This document shows, in pieces, positions 1-9,076 of a stretch of 64,000 nucleotides of DNA (the first letter of the stretch is position 1; each line of letters opens with the position of its first letter). The DNA is taken from positions 62,001 through 126,000 of the forward strand of contig NZ_CAJQYY010000005.1 in the NCBI RefSeq assembly GCF_907164575.1. The letters run 5' to 3'. Both the position numbers and the translations under genes were made by a program. Source of the DNA: Paraburkholderia gardini. GTDB lineage: Bacteria; Pseudomonadota; Gammaproteobacteria; Burkholderiales; Burkholderiaceae. The notes beneath the pieces were generated by a model. That model saw only the letters and a program-made list of their open reading frames with translations, was not told the origin of the DNA and did not search any database.

Positions 1-875
1 AGCGTGAGCGGCGTGCGCAACTGATGCGCGGCGTCGGAGATGAACTGCCGCTGCATCACGGTCTGCTGGCCCATGCGCGCAATACACTGGTTGATCGCAT
101 CGACGATCGGGCGCAGTTCGACGTGAAGCCGCGCGACGCGCAGCGGTTGCAGCTGCGACGGATTTCTGTCGGCAACGTCGTCCTTCACCTTCATCAACGG
201 CCGTAGTTCGAACGTGAGTCCAAGATAGACAAAGACCATCGCCAGCAGCAACGTCAACACCTCGCCGAAAAGCTGCGGACGCAGCAACTGCCAGACCATC
301 GCATCGCGCGAGGCCTCCGTCTTCGCGACGGCAACGACGACTTCCTCCGTGCGTCCCGAGTCGTACAGCTGACGCACGTAGGCCGCGGCGCGCACGGGGC
401 GGCCGTCGTCGAGACGCGTTGAATACAGCACAGGGACGGGATCCATGCCACGTGGCAACGGCAGTTCGGTGCCGCCCGCAAGCAGCTGGTGCGCGCTTGT
501 CTCGACGCGGTAATACACACTGTCTTGCTCCGGCGATTCGAAGAGTTCCAGCGCGGCGGGGGGAATCTGCACCGCGACCGAGCCGTCATTCCAGTCGATG
601 TCTTCGCCGATGATCCGCATCGACGAAGCAAGCGCGTTGTCCTGCACGAGATCGGCTGTCGCCATTGCGTTGCGAAACGAGATCACTCCCGATATCGACA
701 CGAACGCCGCCAGGGGCAGCAGCAGCCACCACAACAGCCGGCCGCGCAGGCTTCCCGGAAACACGGCGCGGCGTTCCTCCCTGTCTGTCGCGCGCGCAGC
801 GGGGCGCAGGCGCGCGGCGGACGCCGCCATGGCTGCGCCGACGATTCGCCCGGCGTAGCCGAAGGCGTGGTTCAT
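1..875 (-). CDS. Two-component sensor histidine kinase, N-terminal part (runs off left edge)
   Basis: The minus strand is open from an ATG at 875 to the window edge, giving about 291 N-terminal residues. A GGAGA sits 7 bases before the ATG. The protein has a first membrane segment near residues 45-65, a periplasmic region, a second membrane segment near 200-220, and then the phosphoacceptor motif FISDAAHQLRTPL with the likely phosphorylated His at residue 284. The N-terminal arrangement (short 2CSK_N-type sensor) resembles TctE/QseC-like kinases of Burkholderia. The ATP-binding domain lies outside the window. A partner response regulator would be expected just upstream or downstream but is not visible here, so the ligand is unknown. 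Confidence 0.85.
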   Translation of the reverse strand, partial: MNHAFGYAGRIVGAAMAASAARLRPAARATDREERRAVFPGSLRGRLLWWLLLPLAAFVSISGVISFRNAMATADLVQDNALASSMRIIGEDIDWNDGSVAVQIPPAALELFESPEQDSVYYRVETSAHQLLAGGTELPLPRGMDPVPVLYSTRLDDGRPVRAAAYVRQLYDSGRTEEVVVAVAKTEASRDAMVWQLLRPQLFGEVLTLLLAMVFVYLGLTFELRPLMKVKDDVADRNPSQLQPLRVARLHVELRPIVDAINQCIARMGQQTVMQRQFISDAAHQLRTPLT

Positions 876-1050
876 TGCGTTGTCTCCGATCTGTCCCGGG
901 GCGGGTTGGCGTCTTTCAGACGTTTTTCCCGGGCAGTCTAGCCGCGCGAACCCTTCTCAATGCTTTCGCGCTTCCATATTTCGCGCGTAATCCGGGTTTG
1001 TCCTGAGTGCGAAAACGCCCTTGCGGCAACGATTTGCCCGCCGCCCGGCT

Positions 1051-1890
1051 TCAATCCTGCTGCCTGATCCGCGAAATCGCGCGCAACGCCTCGGGCGTGG
1101 CAGTACCGAATCCAAAGAACTCAAGATAAGCCGGGATCATTTCGAACAGCATGTCGGTGCCGACCTGCACAGGGCATCCCTTGTCCTTCGCCGCGCGCAG
1201 AAGCGGCGTGTATTCGGCCTTCATCACGACCTCGCCAACGAACGTGGTGGGTGCGATGCGGTCGATGTCGAACGGCATCGGATCGCCGTCTTTCATGCCA
1301 AGCGGTGTCGCGTTGACGATCAGATCGAAGCCCGCTGGGTCTCTGGAACCCGTGGTCACGACAAGTTGCGGATAGTGTTTGCGCAGACGGTCCGCAAGCG
1401 CCTCGACCGATGCTCCGGCCGTGTCGAACAGCGCCATTTCCGCGACGCCCGCGCCGGCGAGCGAAGCTGCAATCGCCGAACCCACGCCGCCGCTGCCGAG
1501 CACCAGCACGCGCGCGCCCTTCAGCGCACGCCCCTTGCGCTCGACCCCGCGCACGAAGCCCGCGCCATCGAACTGGTCGCCGAGCAGCGTGCCGTCCTCG
1601 CGCTTCAGGATCGCGTTGCAGGCGCCCGCGATGGCGGCGGTCGGCGTCACTTCGTCGACGAGGCTCACCGTCGTGACCTTGTGCGGCATCGTGACGAGCG
1701 CGCCGCGGATATTGGACATGCGAAACAGCAACGGAAGAAACGCGACGTAGTCCTCGGGCTTCACGCCCATCGGCATCACGATGGCATCGATGCCGTTTTT
1801 CTCGAACCATGGGTTATAGATCAATGGCGCCTTGAACGCCTCCGTCGGATAGCCGATGTGTGCAACAAGCGTCGTTTTTCCGCTGATCAT
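1051..1890 (-). CDS. Shikimate/quinate dehydrogenase family protein (AroE-like)
   Basis: 279 residues, close to the usual AroE length of about 270-290. The chosen ATG at 1890 has AAGGAG 8 bases upstream; an in-frame extension to 1944 lacks this. The substrate-site pattern is present: LVTMPHK gives Lys71, CNA gives Asn92, and GDQFDG gives Asp108, matching the Lys/Asn/Asp catalytic set of AroE. A Rossmann motif (GSGGVGSA) follows near residue 132. The family reduces 3-dehydroshikimate or 3-dehydroquinate with NAD(P)H. The sequence around Lys71 differs from housekeeping AroE and the gene follows a cupin and a flavoprotein rather than other shikimate genes, so it may be a catabolic paralogue. Confidence 0.85.
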   Translation of the reverse strand: MISGKTTLVAHIGYPTEAFKAPLIYNPWFEKNGIDAIVMPMGVKPEDYVAFLPLLFRMSNIRGALVTMPHKVTTVSLVDEVTPTAAIAGACNAILKREDGTLLGDQFDGAGFVRGVERKGRALKGARVLVLGSGGVGSAIAASLAGAGVAEMALFDTAGASVEALADRLRKHYPQLVVTTGSRDPAGFDLIVNATPLGMKDGDPMPFDIDRIAPTTFVGEVVMKAEYTPLLRAAKDKGCPVQVGTDMLFEMIPAYLEFFGFGTATPEALRAISRIRQQD

Positions 1891-1965
1891 CGCGGTGCTC
1901 CTTGAAGATGGGTCGTGCTGGATCTCAATGCTAGCAGGCCGCACATCGCCGGGCGGCCAGACGGT

Positions 1966-2313
1966 TCAGGCGCGTTCGTAATGCACAGCGAGCCAGAACG
2001 TCGGTTCGCCTGCGTCCGTCCACGCCACGCGATGCCGGCAATGCGCGGGAATCCGCACGTAATCGCCAGGCTGCATCATGTGTGGCCGCACAATGTCTTC
2101 AGAGGGTGTTTCGAATTCGAGCGCGGCGGCGCCCGCGATGAGCAGAACCCATTCTTCGTGAGGGCTGTCGTACCAGAAGCCCTCCGGGCTCGCCTGCCCT
2201 GTCGAAATGATTCGCTCGATACGCAGCCCTGTGCGATCGATCAGCGTGTCGAACCGCTCGTCAGGACCCGTGGGTCCCGCCACGTCGAACAGATTGCCGG
2301 TCTCGGGTTTCAT
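1966..2313 (-). CDS. Cupin-domain protein
   Basis: 115 residues from the ATG at 2313, which has AGAGG about 10 bases upstream; an in-frame ATG at 2337 lacks a clear ribosome site. The single-domain beta-barrel pattern is recognisable: a first conserved block around WYDSPHEEWVLLIAG, and a second block with PGDYVRIPAHCRHRV carrying the metal-binding His residues. The protein is soluble with no signal peptide. It lies 27 bases after the flavin disulfide reductase and 75 bases before the aroE-like gene on the same strand, so all three may be cotranscribed. Cupins of this size can be enzymes or small-molecule sensors; no substrate can be read from the sequence. Confidence 0.8.
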   Translation of the reverse strand: MKPETGNLFDVAGPTGPDERFDTLIDRTGLRIERIISTGQASPEGFWYDSPHEEWVLLIAGAAALEFETPSEDIVRPHMMQPGDYVRIPAHCRHRVAWTDAGEPTFWLAVHYERA

Positions 2314-2340
2314 CGCCTGCGCCTCTTCATGGGCCACAAC

Positions 2341-3762
2341 TCAAACCATCGGCTTGAGGCCTTCGAGCAGCGTTGGAACCAGTTCGCTGATGGTGGGGTG
2401 TATGTGCATCGCGTGCATCAGCGTGGTGTACGGTGCGCCGGCTTCGATGGTATCGATGAACGTATGAATCGCCTCGTCGCCGTCCACGCCGAGAATCGTC
2501 GCGCCCAGAATCTGCCTTGTACCGGCATCGACGAGCGCCTTCATGAAACCCGCGGTCTCGCCTTTTTCGCGCGCACGTCCGACGCGCGACATCGGCAGCG
2601 TCGCGATGAGCGCCTTGCGGCCCGACCTGCGCACGTCGGCTTCCGACATCCCCGCGCGCGCAAGCGGCGGATCGACAAATACCGCGTACACCATCGTGCG
2701 GCCGTCGACGCTGCGTCGCTCGCCCGTTCGCTGCGCATCGATCACGTTGGCCGCGACGACCTGAAAGTCGTGATACGACGTGTGCGTGAACGCACCGCGT
2801 CCGTTGACGTCGCCGATGGCCCACACGCCAGGCACCGAAGTCCGCAGTTCGCCATCGACGGGAATCATGCCGTGTTTGTCGACCGCGATGCCCGCGGCCT
2901 CAAGACCGAGATCGTCGGTATTCGGACGACGTCCTGTCGCGAAGAGCAGATGCGAAGCGTCGAGCGCGGGCGTATCGCCCGAAAAATGAATGCGCACCGC
3001 GGTGCCTTCGCCGTCCTCGTAACCGGATGCCTCGAGTCGCGTGGGTTCGGCGTGAAAGCAGAACTCGATGCCTTCGCGCACGAACACATCCTGCACGGCC
3101 TTCGCAAAATCCGCGTCTTCGCGGCTCAGCACACGATCGCCGCGCACGATCACCGTCACGCGGCTGCCAAAGCGCCGGAACACCTGCGCGAATTCCAGCG
3201 CGATATAGCTCGCGCCGACGATCACCAGATGTTCCGGCAACGTCGTCAGCTCAAGCAGCGTCGAGTTCGTGAAATAGCGGATGTCGTCGATGCCGGGCAG
3301 CGCCGGCACGACCGGGCGAGTGCCGGTGTTGATGAAAATCTCATCGGCTTCGAGATCCTGATCGGGCTGGCCGTCGCGTCCTTCGACGTGCAGCGTGTGC
3401 GGACCCGTGAAGCGCGCGTGGCCGTTAAAGACGCTTACGTTAGTCGCGCCGCGCAGCCACTTTTCGACGCCGCCTCTGGACTGCCCGATGATCTCGTCCT
3501 TGCGCGCCTTCACGCGCGCGAGATCGACCGTGATGTCGCCCGTGATCTGGACGCCGTACGCGGCCGCATGGCGCGCCACGTGGGCGGCGCGCGCGCAGGC
3601 GACGTACGCCTTGGTCGGCGTACAGCCCACGTTCACACAGGTGCCGCCGAACGCCGCACGTTCGATGACGGCGGTTTTGCGGCCGCTTTCGCCAAGCCGC
3701 ACCGCCAGCGGCGAGCCGCCCTGCCCGGTGCCGATCACGATAGCGTCGAAATGCTGGGGCAT
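2341..3762 (-). CDS. FAD-dependent pyridine nucleotide-disulfide oxidoreductase (mercuric reductase/Lpd-like)
   Basis: 473 residues from an ATG at 3762 with GGAGG 7 bases upstream; the longer in-frame start at 3798 lies before the ribosome site. The N-terminal FAD motif is GTGQGG (residues 11-16), followed by the redox pair in GGTCVNVGCTPTK (Cys42, Cys47). A second Rossmann fold (NAD(P)H) starts near residue 170, and the C-terminal dimerisation domain ends with HIHPTISE, which carries the His-Pro acid-base pair typical of the family. There are no E1/E2 dehydrogenase genes nearby and no N-terminal metal-binding domain, so it is probably neither the housekeeping lipoamide dehydrogenase nor a true MerA. 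The precise disulfide substrate is not determinable. Confidence 0.88.
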   Translation of the reverse strand: MPQHFDAIVIGTGQGGSPLAVRLGESGRKTAVIERAAFGGTCVNVGCTPTKAYVACARAAHVARHAAAYGVQITGDITVDLARVKARKDEIIGQSRGGVEKWLRGATNVSVFNGHARFTGPHTLHVEGRDGQPDQDLEADEIFINTGTRPVVPALPGIDDIRYFTNSTLLELTTLPEHLVIVGASYIALEFAQVFRRFGSRVTVIVRGDRVLSREDADFAKAVQDVFVREGIEFCFHAEPTRLEASGYEDGEGTAVRIHFSGDTPALDASHLLFATGRRPNTDDLGLEAAGIAVDKHGMIPVDGELRTSVPGVWAIGDVNGRGAFTHTSYHDFQVVAANVIDAQRTGERRSVDGRTMVYAVFVDPPLARAGMSEADVRRSGRKALIATLPMSRVGRAREKGETAGFMKALVDAGTRQILGATILGVDGDEAIHTFIDTIEAGAPYTTLMHAMHIHPTISELVPTLLEGLKPMV

Positions 3763-3877
3763 GGCAGACCTCCGGAAGCCGGTAAGGGGTCGTGCCATCT
3801 TACACGTGACTTTTCCGCTGTGCGGTTTCGGGGGTCTTTAGCGCGGGTGAAGCGTCGAGGCGCGATTCAGCGGGCGG

Positions 3878-4066
3878 TCAGCCTTCGCAGTGGACGTGGC
3901 AGATCAGTTCGCGTGAGCGCTCGAGTGCGGCCTTCGCGCCGCGCGTAGCGACGACAAACCCCACCTGGCTCAGGTTGAAATCGTGCGACACCATGAGCTG
4001 CATGAGCGACACCATCGGCAACACCACGGCCGGGTGATAAAGCTGGCGTTCGATCAGGTCTCTCAT
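3878..4066 (-). CDS. Small hypothetical protein (62 aa)
   Basis: A 62-residue frame starts at an ATG at 4066 with GGAG 5 bases upstream; a GTG two codons earlier is also possible. The first half is hydrophobic and helix-like (LPMVSLMQLMV), and the C-terminus ends in a Cys/His pair (CHVHCEG). There is no signal peptide. I do not recognise the family. It sits between the flavin reductase and the DAHP synthase on the same strand. The ribosome site and amphipathic composition favour a real gene, but the evidence is thin. Confidence 0.5.
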   Translation of the reverse strand: MRDLIERQLYHPAVVLPMVSLMQLMVSHDFNLSQVGFVVATRGAKAALERSRELICHVHCEG

Positions 4067-4200
4067 GTCCACTCCGTTGCCCGTGTGCGTCTGGGCACTG
4101 CATCCAATGTGTCGATGGAAGCAATTCTAGAGGGGACACGCCCACGGATAAATGCACGAAACGCGAAGTCACTTGTCGGCGGATACGAACAATCGGCAAG

Positions 4201-4232
4201 CCCCGGCGGCCCGGATCGGGCCAAAGCCGGGG
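4201..4232. terminator. Nested inverted repeat, possible aroG terminator
   Basis: CCCCGGC (4201-4207) pairs with GCCGGGG (4226-4232), enclosing a second perfect stem, GGCCCG/CGGGCC, with a 3-base loop. It lies 16 bases past the stop of the DAHP synthase. The thymine run on either strand is weak, so termination is inferred from position only. Confidence 0.4.
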
Positions 4233-4247
4233 TTTCCAGCCCGGAAT

Positions 4248-5366
4248 TCAGCCCGCGCGGCGTGCCCGTACGGCGGCGGCGAGCCTGTCGAGCACGGGCG
4301 CGGTCTGCGCCCACGAAAGGCATGCGTCCGTGATCGACACGCCGTAACGCAGCGGCACGCCGGGTTTCAGATCCTGACGCCCTTCCTCGAGATGGCTTTC
4401 AATCATTACACCAATGATGCGGCGATCGCCGGCCGAAAGCTGTGTGGCCAGATCTTCCGCGACGTCCATCTGCCGCAGATGCGACTTGCCGGAATTGGCG
4501 TGCGAACAGTCGATCATCACCTGCTCGCGCAATCCCAGTTCGCGCAGCGCCGAGCAGCTCGCCTCGACGCCCGCGCGGTCGTAGTTCGGGCCCTTCTTGC
4601 CGCCGCGCAGGATCACGTGCGCGTCATCGTTGCCGCGGGTTTCGAAGATCGCCGCCATGCCCATCTTCGTCATGCCCATGAACGCGTGGCTCGCGCGGGC
4701 CGCGACGATCGCGTCGGCGGCCACCTGAACGCCGCCGTCGGTGCCGTTCTTGAAGCCGATCGGGCAGCTCAGGCCGGACGCCAGCTGGCGATGGCTCTGG
4801 CTTTCCGTCGTGCGCGCGCCGATCGCGCCCCACGCGATCAGGTCGGCGATGTATTGCGGGCTCAGCAGGTCGAGAAATTCCGTCGCGGTGGGCAGGCCGA
4901 GGCTGCTGATGTCGAGCAGCAGTTCACGCGCGCGGCGCAGCCCCTCGTTGATGCGGAAGCTGCCGTCGAGTTGCGGGTCGTTGATGTAGCCCTTCCAGCC
5001 GACCGTCGTGCGCGGCTTTTCGAAGTAGACGCGCATGACGACGAGCAGATCGTCTTTTAACGCGCCGGCGGCCTCCTTCAGACGATGCGCGTAATCCATC
5101 GCCTGCTGATGATCGTGGATCGAACACGGGCCGACGACGGCCACGAGGCGGTCGTCACGGCCGTGCAGAATGTCCGCGATCGCCGAGCGGCTCCGCTCGA
5201 CAAGCACCTGGACGTCCGGCGGAACCGGCAGTTCGTCCTGCAGCAGCGCCGGAGAAATAAGGGGGCGGACGGCGCCGATGCGGGTGTCGTCGATGCGGGT
5301 GGTGTCCTGCGTCGAGTCGGCGCGGCCGGCTTCCTGATCGTGTAAGGGGTTGTCCAGGCGGCTCAA
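4248..5366 (-). CDS. aroG: 3-deoxy-7-phosphoheptulonate synthase, class I (AroG/F/H family)
   Basis: 372 residues. It catalyses condensation of phosphoenolpyruvate with erythrose 4-phosphate, the first step of the shikimate pathway, in the cytoplasm. Recognisable blocks of the class I (E. coli-type) family include VVGPCSIHD, MRVYFEKPRTTVGWKG, GARTTESQ, GLSCPIGFKNGTDG and IDCSHANSGK. An N-terminal extension of about 30 residues precedes the core compared with E. coli AroG (350 residues). The feedback amino acid (Phe, Tyr or Trp) cannot be assigned by eye. The gene appears monocistronic; a nested hairpin follows it. Confidence 0.93.
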   Translation of the reverse strand: MSRLDNPLHDQEAGRADSTQDTTRIDDTRIGAVRPLISPALLQDELPVPPDVQVLVERSRSAIADILHGRDDRLVAVVGPCSIHDHQQAMDYAHRLKEAAGALKDDLLVVMRVYFEKPRTTVGWKGYINDPQLDGSFRINEGLRRARELLLDISSLGLPTATEFLDLLSPQYIADLIAWGAIGARTTESQSHRQLASGLSCPIGFKNGTDGGVQVAADAIVAARASHAFMGMTKMGMAAIFETRGNDDAHVILRGGKKGPNYDRAGVEASCSALRELGLREQVMIDCSHANSGKSHLRQMDVAEDLATQLSAGDRRIIGVMIESHLEEGRQDLKPGVPLRYGVSITDACLSWAQTAPVLDRLAAAVRARRAG

Positions 5367-5456
5367 GATAATCTCCGTAAGGCGGGTTGCGACAGGGCAG
5401 ACGGCAAACCGCGATTATCGCACCCGCGGCGCGCCCTCGCGACCGGCGAGCACCGC

Positions 5457-5765
5457 CTACGCATTCGTCCAGGACGCGCACCAGCCGTGCGCCGCGACCT
5501 GTTTCGCGCCAAAGAGCGCGCAACCGCCGTACGGATCGCTCGCGCTGCCCTGATAAAGCGAGCAGTTGCTGCAGGTCTGGCTGGCCGCCCAGCCCGGAAA
5601 TTTCGCGCGGTCGACCTTCGAGGCATCGAGCCGGTAGCCGAGTTTTTGTGCAGCGGGATCGTCCTCGCTGAGTTTCGGTGCGTCGGCGAGGGCCGCGCGG
5701 GACAACGCCAGCGACGACACCATGCCGGCGCTGAGAATGAGAAAGCTGCGACGCGATGCTTGCAT
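5457..5765 (-). CDS. High-potential iron-sulfur protein (HiPIP)
   Basis: 102 residues with a twin-arginine signal (SRRSFLIL, residues 4-11) and a likely cleavage after ALA near residue 27. The mature part has the four cluster cysteines in HiPIP order and spacing: Cys65 and Cys68 (CSNC), Cys82 (GGCALF) and Cys96 (GWCASW). HiPIPs carry a 4Fe-4S cluster in the +2/+3 range and shuttle single electrons in the periplasm. Tat export of a prefolded cluster protein fits. The gene is single, divergent from the OpgC gene across a 200-base region; its electron partners are not nearby. Confidence 0.93.
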   Translation of the reverse strand: MQASRRSFLILSAGMVSSLALSRAALADAPKLSEDDPAAQKLGYRLDASKVDRAKFPGWAASQTCSNCSLYQGSASDPYGGCALFGAKQVAAHGWCASWTNA

Positions 5766-5885
5766 GACCGGATCCGGATTGTGGGGAGTTTTGTCGAAAA
5801 CCGCTGTGTTGCGCGACCGGGATTACCACGCGCCGACAGCGTGATTTCAGTTGGCTGGCAGCGCAGCGATCTCACGCGAATTCAA

Positions 5886-5910
5886 TTGACACTATCCGCG
5901 TTTACGCGGA
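5886..5910 (+). promoter_or_regulatory. Candidate -35 box overlapped by a perfect palindrome upstream of the OpgC gene
   Basis: TTGACA at 5886-5891 is followed directly by TCCGCG-TTTA-CGCGGA (5895-5910), a perfect 6-base inverted repeat. It lies 56 bases before the OpgC start in the divergent region with HiPIP. An operator role is inferred from placement; no convincing -10 box was found. Confidence 0.35.
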
Positions 5911-5965
5911 ACGATCTGCTTTCATGCCGCTCCGACAGAGAGACATATCGTACGCGGGAACACTC

Positions 5966-7072
5966 ATGAATTCGCATCAAGGCCGTTCGATCGAAGTGGA
6001 TTTTTTCCGCGGGATCGTGCTGATCGTCATCGTGCTGGACCATATTCCCGGCAGCGTGCTGTCGCATCTGATGCTGCACGCGTACGCGCTGTGCGATTCG
6101 GCGGAAGTGTTCGTGTTTCTCGGCGGCTATGCATCGGCGGCGGCTTATATGGCCGTGCTCGACCGTCGCGGTCCGGGCGCCGCCCAGAAGCGCTTTTTCA
6201 GACGTAGCTGGGAAATCTATCGCGCGTATCTGCTCACCGCCCTGCTGACGCTCGTCTCGGGCGCCGCGCTCGCGCTCTTTCATCTGAACCGGCCGATGGT
6301 CGAGCTGTCCGGCTGGCCACCGTTTTCCAGCGAGCCGCTGCGCGCAGCGCTCGATATCGCGGTGCTCAGGCGTCAGCCGTATCTGTCGAGCGTATTGCCG
6401 ATGTATGTGATCTTCGCGCTGTGCGTGCCGTTCGCGGTGCCGCTCGCGCGCCGCTCGGCACTGCTTGCGATGACGCTGAGCCTCGCTGTCTGGGCGCTCG
6501 CGCGTCCGCTAGCCTCGCTTTTCAGCATTGACGACGTCGGCAATTGGGCTTTCAATCCGTTTGCATGGCAACTGATGTTCGTACTCGGCATCCTGTCCCG
6601 CCTGCAGCCGGTCGGCGAGCGTTTTCATACGTCGAATACCGCGCGCTGGCTGACACGGATTGCCGTCGCCGCCGTGCTCGCGTTCGCCGTGGTCAAGCTG
6701 TTCGTGCTGACACAGGCGTTACCGGGTCATCTCAAACAGAATCTCTCGATGGATCGTGTGATCAATTTCCTCGTCATCGCGTGGCTTGCCGCGCGTTTCG
6801 TGCATACCGGCAGCATCGCGCGGCTGGCACGGCGGCTGCCGGCCGTCGTGACCGTCGGACGCACCGGGCTCGTGTGTTTCGTCACGGGCACGCTGGTCTC
6901 GCTCGTCGTCGACACCGCGACGCCACGCGGCCTGCCCGGCTTCGGGCACACGGTGGCGGCGCTCGCCGGCGATCTCGTCGCGATCACGGCGATGCTTGTC
7001 ATCGCGCGCGGCTGGAGCGGGTGGAAAGGCCTGCAGGCGCGTACGGCCGTCAATAGCGCCGGCTGCGGATGA
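5966..7072 (+). CDS. opgC: OpgC-family membrane acyltransferase
   Basis: 368 residues from ATG 5966. The N-terminus has the OpgC signature IEVDFFRGIVLIVIVLDH, followed by about ten hydrophobic segments spread to the C-terminus. OpgC proteins add succinyl groups to osmoregulated periplasmic glucans in the inner membrane; in this lineage many homologues have untested substrates. No other opg gene is in the window, so glucan modification is inferred from family only. An upstream in-frame ATG at 5924 would add a hydrophilic leader and is less likely. The stop overlaps the start of the following esterase gene, suggesting translational coupling. Confidence 0.8.
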   Translation: MNSHQGRSIEVDFFRGIVLIVIVLDHIPGSVLSHLMLHAYALCDSAEVFVFLGGYASAAAYMAVLDRRGPGAAQKRFFRRSWEIYRAYLLTALLTLVSGAALALFHLNRPMVELSGWPPFSSEPLRAALDIAVLRRQPYLSSVLPMYVIFALCVPFAVPLARRSALLAMTLSLAVWALARPLASLFSIDDVGNWAFNPFAWQLMFVLGILSRLQPVGERFHTSNTARWLTRIAVAAVLAFAVVKLFVLTQALPGHLKQNLSMDRVINFLVIAWLAARFVHTGSIARLARRLPAVVTVGRTGLVCFVTGTLVSLVVDTATPRGLPGFGHTVAALAGDLVAITAMLVIARGWSGWKGLQARTAVNSAGCG

Positions 7073-8787
7073 GCGCGCGAGCCGGTTCATCCGGCGCCCC
7101 GCGCGCCTTCGTCTCCTTGCGCGTATCCGTGCGTGTGCCGCTGCGTGTGTCCTTTCGTATGCGCGTTTGGTCCGTGTTGCTGCTGGCCGCGGGTGTTGGC
7201 AGCGCAGGCGCGGCGGCGGCGGCCGAACCGACGTTCGCGATGCAATGCATCCAGCTCGCCGGACTCACGCTGCCGCCCGGGATCATCGGTCTGCCCACTG
7301 GCGGCGCGCGAATCGACACCGCGGAGATGATCGCCGCGACTGCCCACAACAACCAGGACGGCGAATACTGCCGGATCACGGGCAGCATCAAGCCGCTGAA
7401 GGTCGGCACGCCCGATATCCGCTTCGACGTAAACCTGCCACGCCGCTGGAACGGCCGCGCGTTGCAGGTGGGCGGCGGCGGCTATAACGGCGTCGTGGTG
7501 AGCGGCACGGGTGTGATGCCGTTCTGGCCGGACCGCGCGCCGCTCGCGCAAGGCTACGCGACGTTCGGCGACGATTCCGGCCACGTCGGCAATTCCGCCC
7601 TCGCGGTGTTCGGTCTCGTCGACGAAGCGGTCGTCAACTTCGGCTACGCGCATCTGAAGAAGACACACGACGTCGCGCTCGCGCTGATCGGGCACGCCTA
7701 CGGCCGACGGCCCGAGCACGTGTACTTCGCCGGCGGCTCGACGGGCGGACGCGAAGGCTACACTGTCATGCAGCGCTTTCCCGACGACTACGACGGTGTA
7801 ATCGCCAACTCGCCCGCGCTGAATTTTTCCGGTGTACGTCTGCTCGGCGTGAAAGTCGGCCAGACCGAGTACGCGACGCCGGGCGGTTTCGTGCCGCGGC
7901 CACTGCTTGAGCGCGTCTACCAGCGCACGCTTGAAGTGTGCGACCAGCTCGATGGCGCGGCAGACGGTATCGTGAGCGACGTCAGCGCATGTCGCAGGCA
8001 CGAGGCGGACATGATCGCCTCGTTACGGTGTCCGCCGGGCGAAGCCGGCGTCGCGAACGACACCTGCCTGTCGAATGCCCAGCTCGCGACACTCGACGTG
8101 CTACGCGGCGGGATATCGTTGCCCTGGCCGCTCGCATGGAACGTGACCCGCTATCGCGGCTACAACGTGTTTCAGGGCGCGCTCTTCACCGGCATGCTCG
8201 GTCTTGCGCGCAACGACGCCTGTGGCACGTCGCCCACGATCGTCGCAAACGGTTATCTGTTTTCGCAGGGCGACGGCTACGCCCGGTACTTCATCGCGCG
8301 CGACCCGGCCTTCGATTCGCTGAAGTTCGACGTGCTGCATCCGGGCCGATACCGTCAGCAGATCGTGGCGCTCTCGCGGACGATCGGCGCGATGAACCCC
8401 GACCTGAGCCGCTATATCGCACGCGGCGGCAAGCTGATCACCCTGCACGGGCTCGCAGACGAAGTCATCAGCCCGAACCAGACCATCGCGTATTACGAAG
8501 CACTCGTGGACCGCTTCGGCTCCGGCACGGTCGACTCGTTCATGCGGCTTTACATGGTGCCTGGCTTCCAGCACGGCAGCGGCGCGTTCATTCCATCGAC
8601 GGATCTGCTCGGTGCACTCGACACCTGGGTGACGCGCGGCACCGCCCCGGAGACGCTGATCGCGACTGATATCGCCGCGGCGACCAACGGACGTTCGCGG
8701 CCGCTATGCCGGTATCCGATGTTTCCGCGCTATGGCGGCAAGGGGAATGTGAATTCCGCGAGCAGTTTTATCTGCGTGGAGTCTTGA
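7069..8787 (+). CDS. Tannase/feruloyl esterase family alpha/beta hydrolase
   Basis: 572 residues as drawn; an internal ATG at 7159 would start directly at the hydrophobic signal-peptide core (VWSVLLLAAG), so the start is uncertain. The mature protein is probably exported. The nucleophile motif GGSTGGRE puts Ser at residue 224, and the remaining triad is likely the Asp in HGLADEVISP and the His in VPGFQHGSG. Family members hydrolyse ester bonds of gallate or hydroxycinnamate esters, and related enzymes hydrolyse MHET, so the substrate is open. The ATG overlaps the TGA of the OpgC gene by four bases. Confidence 0.85.
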   Translation: MSARAGSSGAPRAFVSLRVSVRVPLRVSFRMRVWSVLLLAAGVGSAGAAAAAEPTFAMQCIQLAGLTLPPGIIGLPTGGARIDTAEMIAATAHNNQDGEYCRITGSIKPLKVGTPDIRFDVNLPRRWNGRALQVGGGGYNGVVVSGTGVMPFWPDRAPLAQGYATFGDDSGHVGNSALAVFGLVDEAVVNFGYAHLKKTHDVALALIGHAYGRRPEHVYFAGGSTGGREGYTVMQRFPDDYDGVIANSPALNFSGVRLLGVKVGQTEYATPGGFVPRPLLERVYQRTLEVCDQLDGAADGIVSDVSACRRHEADMIASLRCPPGEAGVANDTCLSNAQLATLDVLRGGISLPWPLAWNVTRYRGYNVFQGALFTGMLGLARNDACGTSPTIVANGYLFSQGDGYARYFIARDPAFDSLKFDVLHPGRYRQQIVALSRTIGAMNPDLSRYIARGGKLITLHGLADEVISPNQTIAYYEALVDRFGSGTVDSFMRLYMVPGFQHGSGAFIPSTDLLGALDTWVTRGTAPETLIATDIAAATNGRSRPLCRYPMFPRYGGKGNVNSASSFICVES

Positions 8788-8908
8788 ACGATGTGAGACG
8801 TACCCGGCCCGACCGGTTCCAGCGGCTCTGCCTGGCAGCAGGGAATAATGGCTGGAACATATCCGCGGCCGCCTGACGCCCTGTGCCCTTCCCTCCGGGT
8901 TCCTGCCT

Positions 8909-9076
8909 GGAGCGGGACGGGATAAACCGCCCGGTAGTCATGTTCGGGTAGCTTTGCCCAGGCCCCATCATTGGAAACACATCGGCGTTCTGATCGATCA
9001 CGACTTCGAGGAAAGCCAGTCCGTCAAATTCCACGAAGGCCTCAAGTTTGTCCTCGAGTTCGCTTCTTGCTTCAAC
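8909..9076 (-). pseudogene. C-terminal remnant of an acetolactate synthase-like large subunit
   Basis: The minus-strand frame reads VEARSELEDKLEAFV, then AFLEVVIDQNADVFPMM and GPGQSYPNM, ending in FIPSR. This matches the extreme C-terminus of thiamine-diphosphate enzymes of the acetolactate synthase family (a helix, the VDxxxxVxPM strand and a tail). The rest of the roughly 550-residue enzyme is absent. It begins exactly where the 2-oxoglutarate dehydrogenase remnant ends, in another frame, so the two form a deletion junction. Confidence 0.6.

Noticed and set aside
2341..3762. Housekeeping dihydrolipoamide dehydrogenase
   Set aside because: No 2-oxo acid dehydrogenase E1/E2 genes are nearby, and the sequence around the redox Cys pair looks like the wider flavoprotein disulfide reductase group.
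1915..3948. A 677-codon plus-strand frame opposite the flavoprotein and cupin
   Set aside because: It is antisense to two well-supported genes and encodes an Arg/His/Ala-rich sequence without domains.
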